DNA of 64,000 nt from Nemertoderma westbladi (Eukaryota; Xenacoelomorpha; Nemertodermatida; Nemertodermatidae), in contig JAUCBJ010005507.1 in assembly GCA_032718475.1 (NCBI GenBank), positions 1 to 64,000 on the forward strand, given 5' to 3'. Position numbers and translations under genes: made by a program. Numbering within the stretch: the first letter of the stretch is position 1; the number at the start of each line of letters is the position of its first letter. Positions 22,446 to 33,998 of this stretch are shown here, one piece after another. The notes beneath the pieces were generated by a model. The model saw only the letters and a list, made by a program, of their open reading frames with translations. It made no database searches and was not told the DNA's origin.

Positions 22446-22453
22446 CTGCTGGC

Positions 22454-24815
22454 GGGTCCTACTAATTACCCCAACCTACCCCAACCTACCACAAACTACC
22501 ACAATCTACCACAATCTACCCCAATAATTCGATACAGGCATCTAATTACCACAATATTATTTTACAATGGCATCTAATTACCACAATATACAGAACTCAA
22601 GTGTCTATTTACCACAAGAATAACTGCGCATCTAATTACCACAATATACAGAACGCATGTGTCTAATTACCACAATACTATACAGCGTCTAATTACCACA
22701 ATATACAGAACGCAAGTGTCTAATTACCACAACACTATACTGCGTCTAATTACCACAATATACAGAACGCGAGTGTCTAATTACCACAACACTATACTGC
22801 GTCTAATTACCACAATATACAGAATGCAAGTATCTATTTACCACAACACTACACTGCATCTAATTACCACAATATACAGAACTCAAGTGTCTATTTACCA
22901 CACGACAATACTGCGTCTAATTACCACAAGACTATACTGCGTCTAATTACCACAATCTATTTATGAAAAAGACTACAGTACACTGCACACTGCATCTAAT
23001 TACCACAATATTATTTTACAATGGCATCTAATTACCACAATATACAGAATGTAAGTATCTATTTACCACAAGACTACACTGCATCTAATTACCACAATAT
23101 ACAGAACTCAAATGTCTATTTACCACACGACTATACTGCGTCTAATTACCACAACACTATACTGCGCCTAATTACCACAATCTATTTACGAACAAGACTA
23201 CACTGCACACTGCATCTAATTACCACAATATACAGAACTCAAGTGTCTATTTACCACACGACTATACTGCGTCTAATTACCACAACACTATACTGCGTCT
23301 AATTACCACAATCTATTTACGAACAAGACTACACTGCACACTGCATCTAATTACCACAATATTATTTTACAATGGCATCTAATTACCACAATATACAGAA
23401 TGCAAGTATCTATTTACCACAACACTACACTGCATCTAATTACCACAATATACAGAACTCAAGTGTCTATTTACCACACGACTATACTGCGTCTAATTAC
23501 CACAACACTATACTGCGTCTAATTACCACAATCTATTTACGAACAAGACTACACTGCACACTGCATCTAATTACCACAATATACAGAACTCAAGTGTCTA
23601 TTTACCACACGACTATACTGCGTCTAATTACCACAACACTATACTGCGTCTAATTACCACAATCTATTTACGAACAAGACTACACTGCACACTGCATCTA
23701 ATTACCACAATATTATTTTACAATGGCATCTAATTACCACAATATACAGAATGCAAGTATCTATTTACCACAACACTACACTGCATCTAATTACCACAAT
23801 ATACAGAACTCAAGTGTCTATTTACCACACGACTATACTGCGTCTAATTACCACAACACTATACTGCGTCTAATTACCACAATCTATTTACGAACAAGAC
23901 TACACTGCACACTGCATCTAATTACCACAATATACAGAACTCAAGTGTCTATTTACCACACGACTATACTGCGTCTAATTACCACAACACTATACTGCGT
24001 CTAATTACCACAATCTATTTACGAACAAGACTACACTGCACACTGCATCTAATTACCACAATATTATTTTACAATGGCATCTAATTACCACAATATACAG
24101 AATGCAAGTATCTATTTACCACAACACTACACTGCATCTAATTACCACAATATACAGAACTCAAGTGTCTATTTACCACACGACTATACTGCGTCTAATT
24201 ACCACAACACTATACTGCGTCTAATTACCACAACACTATACTGCGTCTAATTACCACAACACTACTGTATACTGCGTCTAATTACCACAATCTATTTACC
24301 ACAAGACTACACTGCATCTAATTACACACAATATTATTTTACAATGGCATCTAATTACCACAATATACAGAATGCAAGTGTCTAATTACCACAACACTAT
24401 ACTGCGTCTAATTACCACAATCTATTTACGAACAAGACTACTGCACACTGCATCTAATTACCACAATATTATTTTACAATGGCATCTAATTACCACAATA
24501 TACAGAACGCAAGTGTCTAATTACCACAAGACTATACTGCGTCTAATTACCACAACACTATACTGCGTCTAATTACCACAACACAACACTGTGTCTAATT
24601 ACCACAATCTATTTACCACAAGACACACTGCATCTAATTACCACAATATTATTTTACAATGGCATCTAATTACCACAATATACAGAATGCAAGAGTGTCT
24701 AATTACCACAATATACAGTACGGTAGTTATTAATATTCAGTGTCTAATTACCGCAAGACTTCACTAACGTCTAATTACCACAATATACAGAACTCAAGTG
24801 TCTAATCACGGGTAG
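22454..24815. repeat. MULE left terminal array
   Basis: About 2.3 kb of short units ending in TCTAATTACCACAA alternate with ATACAGAACTCAAGTGTC, CTATACTGCG and ATTATTTTACAATGGCA blocks. A 351-bp higher-order unit repeats at least three times (landmark ACAATGGCATCTAATTACC near 23021, 23372, 23723 and 24074). The orientation is opposite to the matching arrays on the right. Open frames in it are shadows. Confidence 0.95.
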
Positions 24816-24861
24816 GACTAAAAACCCAAACGGACCCAAACGGTACCCAAACTAACCCAAA

Positions 24862-25920
24862 CGGTGGAATACGGAGTTATATCAACAGATGTTATAGTTG
24901 CCACAACGGGGAAACAATTATACGATTATACGAAAAATAATTACAGTAATGCAGCTTTTTGTGTTTTACATTCATGAAGAACACAAAAAACGGTGCCAAG
25001 CCCGTATAAATGCAGAGGCTCATCTAACAACCACGCTACTTTACACGTATATGATATACAATGGACATCATTATGTATAAAGTAGCGCTTTATTTATACG
25101 GGGGGGGGGGGGGGGCTGAAAGCAATTGGAGAATTAATATCTCGTTTCAATGGTAAAGCATCCAATTAAGGGAGAGGAGCTAGTTAAACTGCTACGTTAT
25201 TCTAACCAAAACAATAAACTAATGTCAATCGAACATGGTTAAGGTATTAGTTTTGGAAGTAATCAGTTGTTATTTCTGTAAATATCGTTTGTATCGAAAG
25301 ACCCCCCTATTTAAAGTACTGTATACTTAGTTATTGAAATAAAAAGTATTTATTGTTGGGTGTTTTAGTTAAAGTTGCCGCCCTCTGGGAACAATCGCCA
25401 CAACAGATGTTATAGTTGCCCCAACGGAAGAAACAATCGCCACTACGGAGGATATAGTTGCCACAACGGAGGAAACAATCGCCACAACGGGGGACACAAT
25501 CGCCACAACAGATGTTATACTGTATTTGCTACAACGGGGAAACAATTATACGATTATATGAAATAATAATTACAGTAATGCAGCTTTTTGTGTTTTACAT
25601 TCATGAAGAACACAAAAAACGGTGCCAAGCCCGTATAAATCTGTAAATGCAGAGGCTCATCTATCAACCACGCTACTTTACACGTATATGATATACAATG
25701 GACATCATTATGTATAAAGTAGCGCTTTATTTATACGGGGGGGGGGGGGGGGGGGAGGGTGAAAGCAATTGGAGAATTTATATCTCGTTTCAATGGTAAA
25801 GCATCCAATTAAGGGAGAGGAGCTAGTTAAACTGCTACGTTATTCTAACCAAAACAAAATGTATTACACGTATATGATATACAATGGACATCATTATGTA
25901 TAAAGTAGCGCTTTATCATT
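24862..25920. repeat. Duplicated internal MULE segment
   Basis: A block starting near CAACAGATGTTATAGTTGCC and including CAGCTTTTTGTGTTTTACA and AAGTAGCGCTTTATTTATACG occurs at about 24870-25100 and again at 25510-25740, with a third partial copy at 25864-25920. Each of the first two is followed by a poly-G tract (25100-25115, 25737-25755) and by a copy of the CAATTGGAGAAT...GCTAGTTAAACTGC MITE-related sequence. A short 24-bp-type tandem (CAATCGCCACAAC) lies at 25378-25510. The peptide HKKRCQARINAEAH is faintly FLYWCH-like. Confidence 0.8.
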
Positions 25921-26034
25921 TAATTCCTAATAAAAATAATCTTAGTTCCTATAAATCAATTATTGGGGCACAATTTCAGCATATTACAGTATATCCATAA
26001 CGAAATCAGTTTATTTCATTTAGTATTAAGTTCT

Positions 26035-26365
26035 TAGGTAGGTGAGTCTGTCGGTAGGTCAGTTGGTTAGTCTGTCGGTTGGTCAGTCTGTCATTCAATC
26101 TGTCGGTCAGTCTGTCGGTAGGTGAGTTAGTTAGTCTATCGGTCAGTCGGTCGGTTGGTCACTGGTGAGTCTGCCCGTCAGTCTCTCAGTCGGTTGGTCA
26201 GTTTGTCAGTCAGTGTGTCGGTCGGTCAGTTTGATTGTCAGTGGGTCAGTCGGATGGTCAGTCTGTCGGTCGGTTGGTCAGTCTGTCGGTCAGTCTGTTG
26301 GTTGGTCAGACTGTGGGTGGGTCTGTCAGTGTGTACCATCGTAAGTTAGATAGACGGTCGGTCAG
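26035..26365. repeat. GTCGGT/GTCAGT simple-sequence tract
   Basis: A cryptically simple region of GTCGGTTG, GTCAGTCT and GTCTGTCG words, about 330 bp, inside the MULE and immediately downstream of the transposase on its coding strand. Confidence 0.9.
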
Positions 26366-26385
26366 TTCGGCTGACTGAAAATAAA

Positions 26386-27468
26386 TCATCTTTGTATTAT
26401 GCGGGTGCGCTCGCTCTTGGGACGTTTGCGTTGTTGGGGTTTTTTTGCAGTTCCTTTTCTTCTAGGCATCGTGAATATTTTATCTTTTGAAAATATTACT
26501 TCGGATTCCCCTTTAGGTAGACCTGATCCACTACATGGTAGTCGCTTATGGATAAAGTCCATTACCAGCTTATCTTTTTGGGCTTCAGTTTTCTGCAACC
26601 AGACGTTGCGAGAAACTCTAAACTTTTGAAATTTATTGGACAAAACGTAATTACCTGTACCATATAGGGCTCGCCTAAGTTCACTCATTTGTAAATCGGT
26701 TACTGAGTGTAAATGTCTTATTAGTTCTGGCAATTTCTTTGCCAATCATGCCAATCGATTATGCCAATCGATAGTGACCTTTAGTATATTGTTGATGGAC
26801 TCGCAGTTATTGTTGGTCCACAGTTTTTCGTGACAGCCCATTTGGTGTGGAACACAAATATTTTCATACAAGGTATCCCGCACATGGGTATCAAAGTACT
26901 TATCGAATACTGGGTACTTTGTTAAAAAGGGCATAAGCTCGAATAAACGAGTATTGAACGTATGTTCATCACAACTTTTTGCAATACCATTCGGACCGAA
27001 TATAATACCTATGATAGCATTGCGTTCGTCCCCATCGCAGCCAACTTTATTAATTAGGTATCGACTTATATCGTCTTTGAGATGTTTACTACAAATAATG
27101 TTAGTTGCAGACGGAAAAGCAACTCTAATTGCTTTCGTCAAACCCTTTTCCTGATCGCTTCCTATTCTAACTTCCACTGTCCTAGCATCGGTGGTTAGTT
27201 TCGTCTTTATATGTGAAAGAAATGGAAAATATGTATTAAATTCGCCGTCCCAATGTAGAAGCATGGGTCCCAAAAAAATGGGAATTTCTGAATTTTCTTT
27301 GCGCGCTAAAGCTTGATTTTTATACACTAAAGTAGTAACAAAAACTGGACCTAAATTAAATGTCCGATCTATTCCTATAATACTCGCGCTGTTTCTTTTA
27401 AAGTCTTCCAGTTGTTTCTCTGTGTATAGAATAACACTGGGTGGCTTATTTTTTTTTTTTTTGGCCAT
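26386..27468 (-). pseudogene. MULE transposase with one in-frame stop
   Basis: A 360-codon frame is split by a single TGA near 26746-26748. The first part has the catalytic layout of the MULE transposase domain: D34 in IIGIDRTFNLG, D106 in RIGSDQEKGL, a C-x2-H motif at 126-129 (CSKHL), and E223 in NNNCESINNILK. After the stop the same frame continues into the family's usual C-terminal region (RALYGTGNY, KFQKFRVSRN) and a basic tail (PRRKGTAKKPQQRKRPKSER). The start ATG lies in the array word ATTATTTTACAATGG, so array DNA supplies the initiator or the 5' part of the gene has been lost. GATTGGCA is repeated three times around the stop, suggesting slippage. A domesticated function is unlikely given the stop. 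Confidence 0.88.
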
Positions 27469-27475
27469 TGTAAAA

Positions 27476-27915
27476 TAATATTGTGGTAATTAGATGCAGT
27501 GTGCAGTGTAGTCTTGTTCGTAAATAGATTGTGGTAATTAGATGCAGTGTAGTCTTGTGGTAAATAGATTGTGGTAATTAGACGCAGTATAGTGTTGTGG
27601 TAATTAGACGCAGTATAGTGTTGTGGTAATTAGACGCAGTATAGTCCTGTGGTAAATAGACACTTGAGTTCTGTATATTGTGGTAATTAGATGCAGTATA
27701 GTGTTGTGGTAATTAGACGCAGTATAGTCTGATAGTGTTGTGGTAATTAGACGCAGTATAGTCGTGTGGTAAATAGACACTTGAGTTCTGTATATTGTGG
27801 TAATTAGACGCAGTATAGTGTTGTGGTAATTAGACACTTGCATTCTGTATATTGTGGTAATTAGATGCCATTGCAAAATAATATTGTGGTAATTAGATGC
27901 AGTATAGTCTGATAG
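27476..27915. repeat. MULE right inner array
   Basis: TTGTGGTAATTAGA units, inverted relative to the left array, begin directly at the transposase start codon. They are likely an internal duplicate of the right terminal array, which lies 1.2 kb further right. Confidence 0.9.
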
Positions 27916-29095
27916 TCTTTGTTCGCGCTTTCAGACCTTTGGCAGATTAACCCGCCAAATTAAGATGTCTTCTAGATATTAAATCGCTTTTTAGCCTATG
28001 GCAAGTATTTGATTCACTACACTAGTCGAAACCAATCTGTGCGCGATCATTCACCCGCTGGATATTCCCGGGAGATTGGGTTCGACGGCTTAATTTTATT
28101 GCTATGTAAGCCTAATGTATTATTCGACTGACAGTATTATATAATCTCTGACAATATTATTCACCTTCGGGAATATTAACAGTTCCTTTAGGACGTGGCG
28201 CTTTATCTATATAAACAGAGTTATGACTTAAACTACTCACAACGATATGGCTTAATTATAATTCACATATATGGCGCATTCTTTAGGAATTGCTTCTTTA
28301 ACAGACTCACTCATACACAATGCTGCACAATACTGCACACTAATCTGCCAATCTTCACTGATTTTAGTCACATATAAAAGGAACACAGACTGACTCATGT
28401 AGGGTCTATCAAATAACATTAGATTCACTTCAAACCACTTTAACATAAGTCACAATCGTTATAGGTAACCTTTCTCTCTTACCTTCGGTATATCAAGAAT
28501 ATTGGGTTTTCGGGGTTATTTCTCGTTATTCCAATATAATAATTCATCAACCAATATAATGAATAACCGACAACAAATAGCAGTATACAGTATTGATTGA
28601 GCAGGTAATTTTTAGCAGTGAGATATTCAAAGAGTGTACAGTTGCAGTTAACGGATATATGTCCTTATAATTAAACCTACTAGTGTTGGACTAAAAAGCA
28701 GAAAGCACAAAACACTACAAAGCCGTTCTTTCGTGGCTTTGAAAAACTCGTGACTACTCTCTATACGAGAATACCAACTACCCTTATTCCACGAAGCTCC
28801 CGTTCAACACAGAGAAAGAGCAGTGAGATAGGAAAATTTCAGTTCAGTAGCTCTGTGATAGGTCAAAATCAAGGCTAACTCAAATTCTATTGGGAGATAC
28901 AAAAACAAGGCTATGACGCAACCTTCCTAGGCTGGTTGGCCGATTAAACAGAGCCCAGATACCTGCGTACAGCAAATCAGCCAATAAGCTGGTAGCTTGC
29001 ACTATTTTAGCTATAGATCCCCTTTAGAGTATTCTAGCGACCGGGGGGGAACTGGCCAACAAGGCAAACGAATCAGTTATCCCACAAAAGCTTTT
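27916..29095. other. MULE internal unique segment
   Basis: About 1.2 kb of non-repetitive sequence between the two right-hand arrays. A short minus-strand frame (28252-28446) reads MSQSVFLLYVTKISEDWQI in its middle and looks protein-like, but has no recognisable domain. It could be passenger DNA or a transposase 5' region. No other gene is supported. Confidence 0.4.
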
Positions 29096-29727
29096 ACAGT
29101 CTTGTGGTAAATAGATTGTGGTAATTAGATGCAGTATAGTGTTGTGGTAATTAGACACTTGCATTCTGTATATTGTGGTAATTAGATGCCATTGTAAAAT
29201 AATATTGTGGTAATTAGATGCAGTATAGTGTTGTGGTAATTAGACGCAGTATAGCTGTATAGTGTTGTGGTAATTAGACGCAGTATAGTCGTGTGGTAAA
29301 TAGACACTTGAGTTCTGTATATTGTGGTAATTAGATGCAGTATAGTGTTGTGGTAATTAGACGCAGTATAGTCTGATAGTGTTGTGGTAATTAGACGCAG
29401 TATAGTCGTGTGGTAAATAGACACTTGAGTTCTGTATATTGTGGTAATTAGATGCAGTGTAGTGTTGTGGTAAATAGACACTTGCGTTCTGTATATTGTG
29501 GTAATTAGACGCCAATGTAAAATAATATTGTGGTAATTAGATGCAGTGTAGTCTTGTGGTAAATAGACACTTGCGTTCTATATATTGTGGTAATTAGATG
29601 CCATTGTAAAATAATATTGTGGTAATTAGATGCCTCTATCGAATTGTTGGGGTAGATTGCGGTAGATTGTGGTAGGTTGGGGTAGATTGTGGTAGGTTGG
29701 GGTAGGTTGGGGTAATTAGTAGGACCG
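29096..29727. repeat. MULE right terminal array
   Basis: TTGTGGTAATTAGA arrays end in GGGGTAGATTG/GGTAGGTTGG runs and terminate GGTAATTAGTAGGACCG. In reverse complement this mirrors the left end almost base for base over at least 150 bp, including AATTCGATA and ATTATTTTACAATGGC. Confidence 0.95.
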
Positions 29728-29735
29728 CTGCTGGC

Positions 29736-31080
29736 TGCTCCTTTCCCTTAATGTTTTTAATTTAATTAATTTTTAAAACCTTCTGAACACCTAGTTTGTG
29801 TTTGCGGTCAATTTGCGCCATTGACTATAAAACGTAAGGTAGGCTACCCACCCACATACTGACATACTTTAAGTCTGTAAGTTAAATCATACTCGATATA
29901 CGGGTAGGCCTACATTTTTGGACGGGTGCGTTTTAAACGGATACGTTTTAACCTGCAACCTTTCCAAGCCAGCAAGCAGTCAAGTATCTACACAGTGCTG
30001 ATGTGCCATCTGTCAGTCTGTGCCACTGCTGCACTGTCTAACTGTGACTGTCTTTGTCTTGCAGTCTTGTAGGGGCATCATACCGCGCTATCGGTACAAA
30101 CTTGGAACCTTCATGCTAACAGGCTAATACACTGATACAAGCTGAGAAGCAGCCCTTTTGAAAATTTGGCCTATTTCAGTATTTAGAAATTATAATTTGC
30201 CCGCCCGCCGCACGGCAGCACGGTGCAAAAATCATGCGCCGGCTCGTTGAAAAGCTACCGGTGGTACCATACAGCCATAGTCCATACTGTCATACCGTAG
30301 GGTAGGCATACCGGTACTTCAGTAGGCCTACTTGATACCGGTACCGGTACGGTAGGCCTACTGGCTGACAGATAGACCTACACCCTACACGACATATTCC
30401 TGTATTCGCCGCCTTGTGTCTTGGCTCAGTCAGTTAGTTGCTCTCGCGTCTCGCCTCGCACTTCACACTTCGACTTCAGCACTTGACTCAGTGACTGCCT
30501 TCAGCACTTCAAATCAACAAATCAAACTCACCATATCGGCCTATCCAGCTATTAGGTGTACTGCTGTACTGATGCCGGTCTGCCCTGTTCTTCTGTCTGG
30601 CTGTAGCAGGTTAAACAATAAAAAAAACCGGAAGAATAAAGCACAAACAGACAAAGACGGGGGCTGACTTCTGGACTTACTGCTGTACCGGTACTGAATG
30701 AGGACAGACTATGATATGGCAGCAAGGAAGTACGGTACCGATACCGGTAACTTAACTTCGTTGGCCTAACTCAGTAACTGTCAAGGATATGAGCGTGTGA
30801 CTTGTGAGGGGTGAAGCAACAGCAGAACAGAGCCTGGTCTGTAAAGAGAGCTGATGATTTGGGACTTATGTTTTGTTTTCAGAATAAGTAAATTCATTTT
30901 ATTTAAGTCATACAGCTAAGCTATATTTATCAGCAACTTTTTGTGAAAAACATATACTTATTATTTGTGGCCAGCATCTTTATCAGCAACTTTTTCAGGT
31001 CGGCGTAGCGAGACCTCTAGTATTCACTCCGCTGTTGTTGGTGTTGTTGTTAATTTCCACTTTGGTTTTTGTATTAGGAC
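29736..31080. other. Spacer rich in ACCGGT/TAGGCCTA palindromes
   Basis: No gene is supported. Between 30250 and 30380 ACCGGT and GTAGGCCTAC occur many times, often overlapping (GATACCGGTACCGGTACGG). Confidence 0.5.
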
Positions 31081-31086
31081 TTGAAA

Positions 31087-31165
31087 CGGCCCCATTGGCT
31101 CAGTTGGCAGAGCGTGGGACATGGAATCTCTAGGTACCGAGTTCAATCCCCTATTTCGGTGAATG
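31087..31165 (+). ncRNA. tRNA-like (tRNA pseudogene or SINE head)
   Basis: TGGCTCAGTTGGCAGAGCG resembles a pol III A box with a D-arm, and GAGTTCAATCCCC resembles a B box and T-arm, about 30 bp apart as in a tRNA. The ends do not pair convincingly as an acceptor stem. A T-rich stretch (TTTTTTTG) follows. It is more likely a tRNA-derived relic than a working tRNA. Confidence 0.5.
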
Positions 31166-31617
31166 TTTTTTTGTTGTAAGATTGGTATTAAGACTTTCAA
31201 GGAGACATTTCATGCGTTAGTAGACCAGGACCTTTGCGCGATTTCGCGCTTGTTAATCACCATTCAAAGCAAAAGCAATTAAGCAAAACATTAACATTAA
31301 TCATTGATTGATACATAATATAAATAAACCTTGAGATAAAACAATCACCCTATACTGTAATTGGCAAAGAGTGGCGCAAAGTTGGCCACAAGTGAGAAAA
31401 GTGATCTCCAGCCCAAATTGACCGCAAGTGAAAGTTACTTTTTTCACTATTCTCGAGGTATTTTATCTTCCGAGCGCCAGCGAGGTTAAAAAAGGGTCGA
31501 GATAAGATTGAAAAAGTTTTTTTCCAATGTAAGACGTCATTTTATTATTAAATTGGTACTTTATTGTTGCTCAATTTTTTAATTAAACTTAGAGCGATAT
31601 AGTCAGGGGCTACCCAA

Positions 31618-31679
31618 GGGGGGGGGGGGGGGGGGGGTAGTGGGGGTAATTACCCCCCCCCCCCCCCCCCCCCCCCCCC
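31618..31679. repeat. Facing poly-G and poly-C tracts
   Basis: A G run of about 20 bp (31618-31637) is followed by TAGTGGGGGTAATTA and a C run of 27 bp (31653-31679). Together they form an extreme inverted repeat able to fold as a hairpin. It resembles a MITE collapsed to its two G/C ends. Confidence 0.85.
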
Positions 31680-31953
31680 GTCAGAAAATTGGAATGTTAC
31701 CAAAAAATTTGTGTAATCAAATAAGTGTAATATTCATATCTGTTATTAGATATTTATACCTAGGTGGTGTTCTCCCGTCTAAATTTATATTTTAAATTAA
31801 ACCGGTGTAATTTTATATTTCTAATTACAGATTTTCTTTTATTTCCAATACAAATATATATACAATTTTTTCAAACAATTATCTTCTTTTAAACAGGACA
31901 TTGGATCAAAAAAAACTTATAGGGAAAAAACGTTCGCATCCACTGGTCAGATA

Positions 31954-32203
31954 GGGGGGGGGGGGGACTGGACGCAATAAAAAGTCATCCCTCTCCAGGG
32001 GAAATTGGACGCGAATAACAGATGATAACTCTCAAAAATAAAACTGTAACCTGTTCTATTGTGTTTAGTTTATTGTTTTGGTTAAAATATCGTGCCAATG
32101 TAACCTGCTCCTTTCCCTATATTGAGAATTTAATATTGAGGCGGGATATTAATTCGCCAAGGTGGGTTTTGCGTCCAGACCCCCCCCCCCCCCCCCCCCC
32201 CCC
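31954..32203. mobile_element. MITE with poly-G inverted termini and TA duplication
   Basis: A 250-bp element starts with a 13-G run then ACTGGACGCAA and ends TTGCGTCCAGA then a 24-C run. TA sits on each side (31952-31953 and 32204-32205). Inside are ACTGTAACCTGTTCTATTG, GTTTATTGTTTTGGTTA and AACCTGCTCCTTTCCC, the signature of the family scattered through the window. TA duplication and short inverted repeats suggest a non-autonomous element moved by a Tc1/mariner-type transposase (inference). Confidence 0.8.
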
Positions 32204-33998
32204 TATTTTGTATAGTATTACAAAATAAATTGAACCGTAGTATTTTATTATATTGCTCCCATAGTTACTGCTTTTCATATTATTATCAACCTCAATCTCT
32301 AAAGCTATCTTGGCACTCAATGTTAAATAATTTAATGTTCTCGAATATTTATTACGTAACTAGAGAGCCGCTTAACTACATAAACCAATATTGGATATTG
32401 AGTTCCTTTTTGGAGTTCGCCTTGCAGAAACTAAAGTTGCACTAACTTTTCAGTGTATGAATGGATTTTCTTCAATTACTTGCAAACCTTTTCTAATTTG
32501 ATGCTCTTTCAATACATCTAATAAATAATAAAATTTAAGAAATACCACCAAATATATTTTAATTTACTTTTTACGCCGGGAAAAAAGTAGAATTAATGCA
32601 ATCCTGTACTTTTTCCCCTAGGGAAAAAAGTAATCAATTTTATCCTAATTTTGGGGTGAATTCGAGCAAAAAAGTAACAATTTAAGAATAAAATTATTGT
32701 AAACAATCTCGACCGTGACCAATTATTCGTTTTATATGCTTTCTCACCATTACAGTATAGAATTTGGAATTACCTATATACTAACTGTAGTTAGAGATCT
32801 TTTACGCCGTATTGTTGTGACAAAGTGTCCTCTTATTTATTTAATGACGTCATTTCTCGACCGATGATAAAAAAAAATATTCACAAATTTATTAAAATGC
32901 AACTAATCTGCATAATTACTAACTAGTAATAATTAGGAGAAAATACAGTATACTTTACACGTTTATTCGGAATGTTTGTTAATACTGAAACTATCCGAAG
33001 TTATACTGTACTACTGTGCGACAGCAGTTTACTACTGTTACCACTGTTTACTACTGGTTTCTAAAGGTGATCCTGCACTGTATGTTGGTAAAATAAAAAG
33101 TATAAATTATTGTTACTACTTTATTATTGCCACTACTTTATTGCTACTACTTTATTGCTACTCCTTTATTACACTACCGGTAACTATAGTATGGAAATTA
33201 AAATAACGCCATATGGACACACCGGTTTCATTTACTTAGCTCAAACCCTAAAACTTCACTTATAATTGTCTCACCAGCACGGACCAATTAGCATTTAAAC
33301 CACAAGAGTCAGAATATAGACTTAACAGATTATGTACCCCACTCTGTCTGCCATAGACCATCTTTCACAGTTGGACTGTCTCCCTCGCCTGTTATTGGCT
33401 AATATATTATGTACCATTGTAATGTACACAGCACCGTTGTGCAGGTAACAAGAAGTGAGCTTACCGAATCCCTGATGACATTACTTACTATCAGCTGACA
33501 CATCCACTGACAGTAACTTAATTTGAGATTCTACAGTTAGTAAACCCGATGGAATCCCATACCGATCATGTGAACAACAGATATACACACAATGTAATTT
33601 AGTGGGAAAAATTTAGCGTAAAAAAGCCATAGATTTGCTGCACGACAGAAGCATTTGCCGTGGATTCGTCGCCTCGGGAGAATGTCAACGCAAATAACAT
33701 CAGATTACTCCCAAAAATATAACTGTAACTTGTTCTATTTAGTATCCTCGTAGGTATGAGGTTGCGAGAGAGTATGAGAGATAGTATGCCCCGTTGTTTG
33801 TGGGTGGATATGGTCTCGGATATACTGTAAAGCAAACAGAACCGTAGTTGTAGGACAATGAGCGATTGGTTGTTTTAGTAACATCCTGTTTGCATAGTGT
33901 CTTGTTTGCGTAACATGTAACTAACTTCCTGTTTCTGTATAATCTGTCGATTCGTTCACTGTATCACATAGCTGTACCAAGAAATTTGTTTATGTATT
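32204..33998. other. Spacer with a MITE remnant
   Basis: AT-rich sequence without a supportable gene. At about 33660-33745 a partial copy of the MITE family is visible (AATGTCAACGCAAATAACAT, ATAACTGTAACTTGTTCTAT). Confidence 0.5.

Larger units (their letters stand above)
22446..29735. mobile_element. MULE DNA transposon with tandem-repeat termini and 8-bp TSD
   Basis: The element is 22454-29727 (7274 bp), flanked by perfect CTGCTGGC duplications at 22446-22453 and 29728-29735. The left end starts GGGTCCTACTAATTACCCC; the right end read inward is CGGTCCTACTAATTACCCC. Both continue with runs of CCAACCTACC and CACAATCTACC, then AATTCGATA(C/G)AGGCATC and then the TCTAATTACCACAA arrays. Internal content is a minus-strand MULE transposase, a duplicated internal segment and foreign repeats. 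The 8-bp TSD, DDE transposase and long terminal inverted repeats are all expected of Mutator-like elements (known for the superfamily, where TSDs are about 8-11 bp). It probably moved recently enough to keep a perfect TSD but is now damaged. Confidence 0.9.

Noticed and set aside
22659-24572. SNYHNTI/LITTIYRT-type frames on the plus strand and their counterparts at 27604-29481 on the minus strand.
   Set aside because: Shadows of the TCTAATTACCACAA arrays of the MULE ends.
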